Below are positions 58,753 to 64,000 of a DNA stretch of 64,000 nt, piece after piece. The translations under genes and the position numbers were made by a program. A model generated the notes under the pieces. That model was not told the DNA's origin. It ran no database searches and worked only from the letters and a program-made list of their open reading frames with translations. The stretch is from positions 20,206-84,205 of the forward strand of contig JAJEKB010021308.1 in NCBI GenBank assembly GCA_022393335.1. Direction: 5' to 3'. The stretch is from Macrotrachela quadricornifera. Lineage: Eukaryota; Rotifera; Eurotatoria; Philodinida; Philodinidae. Every line of letters starts with the position of its first letter. Position 1 is the first letter of the stretch.

Positions 58753-59325
58753 GAAAAGATGAGAAAATTATGTTTCGTCCCACCTCTTTATTTCGAACTT
58801 CAGTTGTAGTAGTTTGTCACGATCTCCCGGCAAAAGAAAAAAATATTCGGAATGAAGTTCGAAATGACAAAATTCAATTAAGAAAAACGAAGGATGTTCG
58901 TGAATAAGTTAAAGTTTACTCATTGTTGAGAGAATGGGAAGTGATATGCTAGTCCTCAAGTCATTCTTGTCACTACAACAATCGATAAAAAGTCACTATG
59001 TTCGTAACAGTCTTCGGACAGATTCTTTCATGAACTTCCCGCAATGTCGATTCAAACCTAACGACATCCATTGCTGTTCATTACGATGTTTAATACTTCA
59101 TTACTATTCCAAACATCTAGTCAGACCATTAGATTTCTCTAGCTTCTTGTTTTGCAATCTTCTGTACACACATATTTTCAAACATCCGTAATAATTATTT
59201 AAAAAGTAGAATTCATTTCCGAACTCCCGGCATAAATCTTCAAAAAAAAGTTCATTTACGAATACTCGGCCACGTTGTCAGATGTCCAGGAAGAGTGGAA
59301 GGAAACGTAATTTACCCGAAAATAT
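58753..59325. mobile_element. MITE with 8-bp duplication, copy B
   Basis: Element 58761-59317 (557 bp) is flanked by GAAAAGAT and GAAAATAT (one mismatch). Ends (G)AAAATTATGTTTCGTCCCACC and the inverted CGTAATTTACCC; inside are CGAACTCCCGGCATAAATCT and other segments shared with copy A at 15111-16329. It interrupts the C-terminal coding part of the Penelope-like RT. Confidence 0.75.
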
Positions 59326-59530
59326 TAAAAACACTCAAACAAAAATACACGAAATCTACTATAAAACTTTCACCGATCCGTTTCTCAATCATGTTAAATT
59401 GATTGTTGACATATATAGTAATATCAACGCAAAATCAGAATTCATTCGAAGAAAATATCTGCATGACCAAGTTCGCCGACATGATTATAAACTGAGTAGG
59501 TATCGGCATCTACTAATTTCGTTTCTATAA

Positions 59531-60172
59531 TTTTACTTCGAATAAAATCATTTTTATCACACATAGAACGGGAACGTCGTCCCAGGCCCACGACAAGATC
59601 ATAAGATTCAACATGTCCAACATTTAATTATTGTTAACCGTCTTTTACAATAAACTTTGTAATCAAAAACATTCTCTATTAAATTCTAAATATAAACTAC
59701 AACAAAAATTTTCACTTACCAGTTTACTAATAATGCACCTATAGTTATACTTTCCGCAACATTTTAGATCTGTATCCATTATACTAATTCTCTATGTCTA
59801 ATTGAACTAGAGCCAACTCATTTTCAAAAACTATAATAATAACTCTATACAATAACACATATTCTTCAATACAATTATCCAAGTATAGATAATATAAGTA
59901 CATATAACTTCGGTGATAGTATGCTCCTCTAAATTGTATATTACAGATTTTTATGTTTATTCTACACTTTGTGCTAATTGATTTTCATACAACAGTGTAG
60001 GTGATGTTTTAGATTGATTATTTAACTAAGATCAAAATAAAATATCTGAAGCCACTTTAGAAATTCCTGGAGAAGGATTGAACCGGTCGTGGTATACTAC
60101 TCACACCCACCCACCTCACTCCCTCACTCTTCACACCCCCCTCCACCTCCTCACACTCTCATCCCCTCAAGA
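59531..60172. other. Intergenic, nothing recognised
   Basis: AT-rich with a short C/T-rich stretch (CACCC/CTCAC repeats) at about 60100-60170. No gene seen. Confidence 0.35.
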
Positions 60173-60487
60173 TTTGTCTATCGAGTTCTGTATTTAAGTC
60201 ATAAAAGTATATATGTCGTTTGTTATATTAAGTGCTGTTATCTTTCCAACTTTCGATTATCAGCGTTAATGTATCTTTTTTCTCATATTTGTTTATCGGA
60301 TTCTGTATTTAAGTCACGAAAGTATATACGTCGTTTTTTATACTAACATATGTTATCTTTCTAGCTTTTGATTATCAGTGTTAATGTATCTTCTTTCTCA
60401 TATTTGTTTATTGAATTCTATATTTAAATCACGAAAGTATATACGTCGTTTTTTACACTAAGATATGTTATCTTTCGAACTTCCGAT
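60173..60487. repeat. Tandem repeat, 115 bp x 2.7
   Basis: TTTGT(C/T)TAT followed by TTCT(G/A)TATTTAA starts at 60173, 60288 and 60403, so the period is 115 bp. Copies are about 85-90% alike by eye. The array ends about 100 bp upstream of the PLA2 start codon and could hold promoter sequence. Confidence 0.8.
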
Positions 60488-60590
60488 TACCGTACCGTGC
60501 CGTGTCATATAAAACCATTCGATTCGGTATCATTTTGCATCCAAAATCGATACTGTAAGTTTTCTCGTACAAGCTTTTTCTAGTGTTGGA

Positions 60591-62981
60591 ATGATTAGCA
60601 AGGCTCGCCTGGCAACTCTTCTTCTGACTGTAGTAGTAGTTTCTGTTGTTGAATCCATCCCAACAACGAATGGTGGCATAAAAGAAGCCGAGAGGCTCTA
60701 CGAAAATTATGTAATTATAAAGAGAAGGAGTTGAAAGGGCTCTATTTGTGCAAGAAGGAATATGTATGTAAAATGAAGACTTATGAAGTGTTAGCGTCCA
60801 TAGATGTGATTCTATGACGCCAATGTATAGTTTAAGCATATATATTATTTCTTTTTTTCTGTCCTATGTGTGGTTCGAGTGACCACATATGTATCTCTTT
60901 TCTTCCTATGATATAAACATTTATATCACTATATTGATCATCATGAGATTTTCTTTCTTTCTATTATTGCGTCTTTTTTATTCTCTATGCTATGTTTTAA
61001 TATATATAAATATATACATATTTATACATATTTCAGTTGTTATTGTTTTTTATTTTGTTTCGTCGTGATTGTTTCCTTTGTTATTTTTTCATCATTATTG
61101 TTTGTTATATTTTATTGATTATCATCAATAAAACCTTTATCATCATCATTATTATTCATTCATTTACATCCTCAAGATACGGTACACATTTTACTGTGAG
61201 TTTTCTTGAACACTAGCAAGCTAAGATCCTATATTTAGTATTTCTGCCTTTGTAGATTACAGTGATAGAAGCCTTTAGCTACATTTTCAAAACGAGACCC
61301 TCACATGAAGCTATTTCTATGCCGATAAAAAAGAAAAACACAGGACGAGTAACTCAATATTCGAATCTTTGTCGAAGTCCTCGGAATCCTTGTTGTAGGT
61401 TTCCTGCACGAGATGTAGTCGGTAACTAGTAGACCCAACGGTCCAGTCGTCAAAAACCCAGATCAGTTCCAACAACTCTCGATAGAAACCATCGAAAAGA
61501 TTAGAATCGCGTAGAATTCGAAGCCGATAATTGCACGTAGACAAAGCCAAAATTTCTACCCAAAATATCGAGGTTTCTATGAAATTCTACAATATCCAGC
61601 AGATTATCATATTATTGACTTGTTTCTCGCCAACAGTATCTAACACTTTGAATAGTAACGCTTGTTTGTGCTTTTTTCTGTGTAAATCTTTTGATTTTAT
61701 CTAGGCAAACCAATGATCAGGGAGAATGTTTGCGGAAGTGGCTACGTAGTTTCCAAACAGTGACAATATGGGAGTCCAGCAAATCGAACGAGACGGGCTT
61801 CGTCCACAATTCAGAGATGATGAAGGGTGTGACAAGCTTTTCGGTTTCACAACGATCGATAGCTGCGGTTCCAAAGGTCGATGCTGCGATTGGCACGATG
61901 CATGCTACAAACAAAATAGATGTACAATAGCTAGTTGGTCTGGCTTACAAGGTGAGGTCACTTCCTTTTTTCCAGTGGTTAAACTATCCCTTAGTGCAGC
62001 GCATCTGAACTCCGGCTGTTTACACTTTAGTTCATGATGTATTTGTGACACGCAATCCGAATGCATAGTGTAACTTTCTTTTTCGCCACTGTAGACACTA
62101 CCAGAAGAGCGTTTTTGTACTTCGTTTTGGAGCTTCTAGTATTCAGTCCTGAAACATCGAAAATAATAATTTTTTTCAAAAATTTTCTGTACATGCTTTG
62201 AGTACACCTTACTTTGCGATGCAATGAACTTTATCGCAATGAACATGTAGTGTGAACTAAGAAAGGAGTTGTATATTTAAGTATGACCCACTGCTGTAGT
62301 ACCCAACAAAGCAAACATATAGAAAAGAATGAATCTCGACTGAGAATGGAACTCAGGACTATCACAACTTGAGACTAATCAGTATTCTCATCCCTGACCA
62401 ATTGAGATACAGCTTCAACTCGTTTCAATTCAATGTTATGATATTAAATCAATTGAGTATTATCACCAGTAAGGAACGTCTTAGTAGAGGATTAATCTCG
62501 ACTGACTTCCTATTTTAGACGCATATGCGTGATGTAAACGTAGCAGGCATACATAAATTTCTCGAAGACGTCAGTGAGATTAACCCTGTGTTAAGACGCT
62601 ACTTACTGGTAGAAATATTCAATAGATTAAATATCATGACACTGAATTGAAAAGAGTTGAGGCTGTGTCTCGATTGCTTAGCGATTAAAACATTGACTAG
62701 TCTCAAGTTGTAGTAGTCCTGGATTCAATTCTCAGTCGAGACTCATCTCTTTTCTATATATTTGCCCTATCGAGTGTCACAACAACAACTCCATTTATTT
62801 ATATACAATCTTGTATTAAAAAATCCTTTTATCTAACTTCACTATCAAGAAGAGTTTTTGTCGTATTGCAGGTGCCAAGTGCAATAAATGCAACAATGAT
62901 GTTCTGGATTGCAGAAAGAATCAGAATCCGGGACCAAGCAGCTGCTGCGCAACAAACACCTGTGGCAAACCGCGGCCATGA
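60591..62981 (+). CDS. Secreted phospholipase A2-like protein
   Basis: Three exons proposed. Exon 1 (60591-60710) gives a clear signal peptide (MISKARLATLLLTVVVVSVV, cleavage likely soon after) and then GGIKEAERLYENY. Exon 2 probably starts after TACGTAG near 61750 and ends at 61951 before GTGAGG; it encodes the PLA2 active-site helix CCDWHDACY with the His-Asp pair, preceded by a Cys-Gly motif. Exon 3 (62872-62981) encodes CNKCNNDVLDC and a Cys-rich tail ending TGA. Secreted PLA2s hydrolyse the sn-2 ester of phospholipids using Ca2+. The Ca2+-binding loop is not obvious. The exon 1-2 junction is inferred from phase; exon 2-3 is firm. Confidence 0.7.
62311..62765. mobile_element. Foldback element with tRNA-like ends, in the PLA2 intron
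   Basis: Imperfect inverted repeats start GCAAA(C/T)ATATAGAAAAGA at both ends, with arms of about 200 bp. Each arm begins with a tRNA-like segment. The right one (62667-62742, plus, 76 nt) has a perfect 7-bp acceptor stem GTCTCGA/TCGAGAC, an A-box-like TTGCTTAGCGATT and a B-box-like GGATTCAATTC. The left one (62333-62410, minus) has CTCAATTGGTCAGGG and GAGTTCCATTC. Confidence 0.5.
62667..62742 (+). other. tRNA-like pseudogene arm
   Basis: 76 nt with a 7-bp acceptor stem and recognisable A and B boxes. The anticodon stem is only about 4 bp (TTGA/TCAA) and the T-stem has mismatches, so it is unlikely to be a working tRNA. It may be tRNA-derived SINE sequence. Confidence 0.4.
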
Positions 62982-63695
62982 CGCTCATTTTTTATTTTCG
63001 TTTTCATCACTGCTGCCGCTATTATTGTAATAAGTGATTGGGAGAAGAAAAATAAAAAATATAATCATATTATAATTCACAACCTAATCCTCGATAAAAA
63101 GAGTGAGAAGAACGAACAACTCTAACTACATTAAACTTTCTCCACAGAGAACATATTCCATCATATTTGAAGTATTTCTATCTAAGACAACTGAGAAAAA
63201 GTCAATAATAAGAGCGAAAGCGTGATGTCAACCTCTCACAAACTGTATGTTTAACAAGAAAATAATCCATTGAATGAATATCTCCTCCTGTTGAACACAA
63301 GAAATCGAGACATACTACATATACAGGTTTATTACGTTATTTTTAATAGTTTTGTGTCGTTTGCTGTATTTATACAATACATCAAAATTTTTTTACTTGA
63401 ACACAGTTGGATAGAGCATCAGTTCCTCTATTAAATTATATAATTTGTTTGTTCGTTTCTCTGGCTCTAGTCCAAAATCTTGATCAATCTCAAACAAATG
63501 TGAAGAAAAATTTTCTTAAGTTTGTTATCATGATTTTTAATAGTTTTATTTTTCATATACAGACTGCTTGTATCATGCTTAATAGTATTTTCGATAACAG
63601 GTGAACATCATATATTAAACGATTTTTTTCTTTCCTTTCGATGTCAGTTATAGTCTACCTTCTTAGTTCAATTCGTTTAAGTTAATTTCAAATCA
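62982..63695. other. Intergenic, nothing recognised
   Basis: 3' flank of the PLA2 gene, then AT-rich spacer. Nothing recognised. Confidence 0.35.
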
Positions 63696-64000
63696 ATGCC
63701 ACGCAATAAAATTTCCGGCATTGTTGAAGGACGTATTCTGCAACTATTACGTCAAGAATATTCTCAGCCTCGAATTGTGAACATTTTGAAACTTGATGAT
63801 GTACATGTATCTTAATCTACTGTGCCAAATATCAAACGAAAGATCGGCCGTTAAAAAAAATTCTGAATTTGAAATTAAAATTTTTCAAAAAAAGTCATTA
63901 CAAACATTATCTATTATTAAGAAAGTGATTAAGAAGATTGCCGTCGAAGATCCACCAACTCAACGTGCCATTGCTAAAGATCTACACATGCGTCAGTCGA
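63696..64000 (+). pseudogene. Tc1/mariner-type transposase N-terminus, decayed and cut by the window end
   Basis: From ATG at 63696 the frame gives a helix-turn-helix (MPRNKISGIVEGRILQLLRQ, then PRIVNILKLDDV, STVPNIKRKIG). There are in-frame stops at the VHVS block and after KRKIGR. Coding resumes in another frame with KKVIKKIAVEDPPTQRAIAK, the second helix-turn-helix. The catalytic part lies off the right edge. Confidence 0.6.

Larger units (their letters stand above)
57370..59530 (+). pseudogene. Penelope-like reverse transcriptase, plus-strand copy broken by two MITEs
   Basis: Segment 1 (about 57373-57700) encodes the thumb and beyond: SLPFFDVLLMNNNG, VYRKPADES, TSDHLRHIFRNIIRAAL, ending MLLYNE after one in-frame TAA. 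A GTAAGT donor at about 57699 and an ACTAG acceptor near 58447 then join to segment 2 (58448-58760), beginning YSTTYINEEF and ending HITYEKR. Segment 3 (59326-59530) continues with KIHEIYYKTF, HVKLIVDI and SEFIRRK, the usual C-terminus. A TTAA MITE sits in the intron and an 8-bp-duplication MITE in the last coding part. The palm with the catalytic aspartates is absent upstream, where open frames at 56710-57259 are not recognisable. Confidence 0.65.

Noticed and set aside
60173..60487. Regular repeats considered as a CRISPR array
   Set aside because: The whole 115-bp unit repeats, with no unique spacers, and the genome is eukaryotic.
60468..60839. 123-codon minus-strand open frame
   Set aside because: Antisense to the PLA2 signal-peptide exon, with no domain or codon support.
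61691..61930. 79-codon open frame overlapping PLA2 exon 2
   Set aside because: It is a different frame of the exon; the CCDWHDACY frame is clearly the real one.

Overview
This is an AT-rich eukaryotic window that most resembles a bdelloid rotifer (Rotaria, Adineta or Philodina type). The protein-coding content points there: two intronless ADP-ribosyltransferase plus TPR proteins, a membrane-anchored NHL-propeller protein of a form I associate with bdelloids, TIR and Roco genes cut into many tiny exons by introns of about 50 bp, a FLYWCH zinc-finger remnant and a Penelope-like reverse transcriptase remnant. The assignment rests on recognising protein families, not on a search.

Layout. 1-340 is the 3' end of a gene made of tandemly duplicated exon+intron units. 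341-8176 has no gene; it is stacked non-autonomous DNA transposons (a MULE-type foldback, a TTAA element carrying a nested TA element) and minisatellites. 8177-10492 (minus) is an ART-TPR gene, divergently paired with a two-exon NHL membrane protein (10718-17608, plus) whose 5.7-kb intron is full of inverted-repeat elements. 17609-26800 is repeat-rich, with a dead Tc1 transposase (22562-23599) and a FLYWCH remnant (24541-24780). 26807-29221 (plus) is a second ART-TPR gene. 29222-32960 carries three MITEs.

32961-46924 (minus) is one very large split gene. I read it, N to C, as a long unrecognised helical region, an MBT domain, leucine-rich repeats, Roc GTPase, COR, a degenerate TIR and a canonical TIR. 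Immediately upstream on the same strand, 48033-53798 is a tandem array of four TIR domains, each spread over the same three exons. 54100-54765 is a mariner transposase pseudogene. 55860-59530 holds Penelope-like reverse transcriptase fragments in two orientations, a hammerhead-ribozyme-like motif, and two later MITE insertions. 60591-62981 (plus) is a secreted phospholipase A2-like gene with a tRNA-like foldback in its last intron. The window ends inside a decayed Tc1/mariner-type transposase.

How it fits together. ART and TIR domains both use NAD+, and Roc-COR-TIR, TIR arrays and secreted PLA2 are all plausible stress or immune proteins. The clustering is seen directly; a joint role is only inference. 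The other strong theme is transposon nesting. At least ten non-autonomous elements can be delimited with target-site duplications, and most of the unusually long introns in the host genes contain one or more inverted-repeat or repeat insertions.
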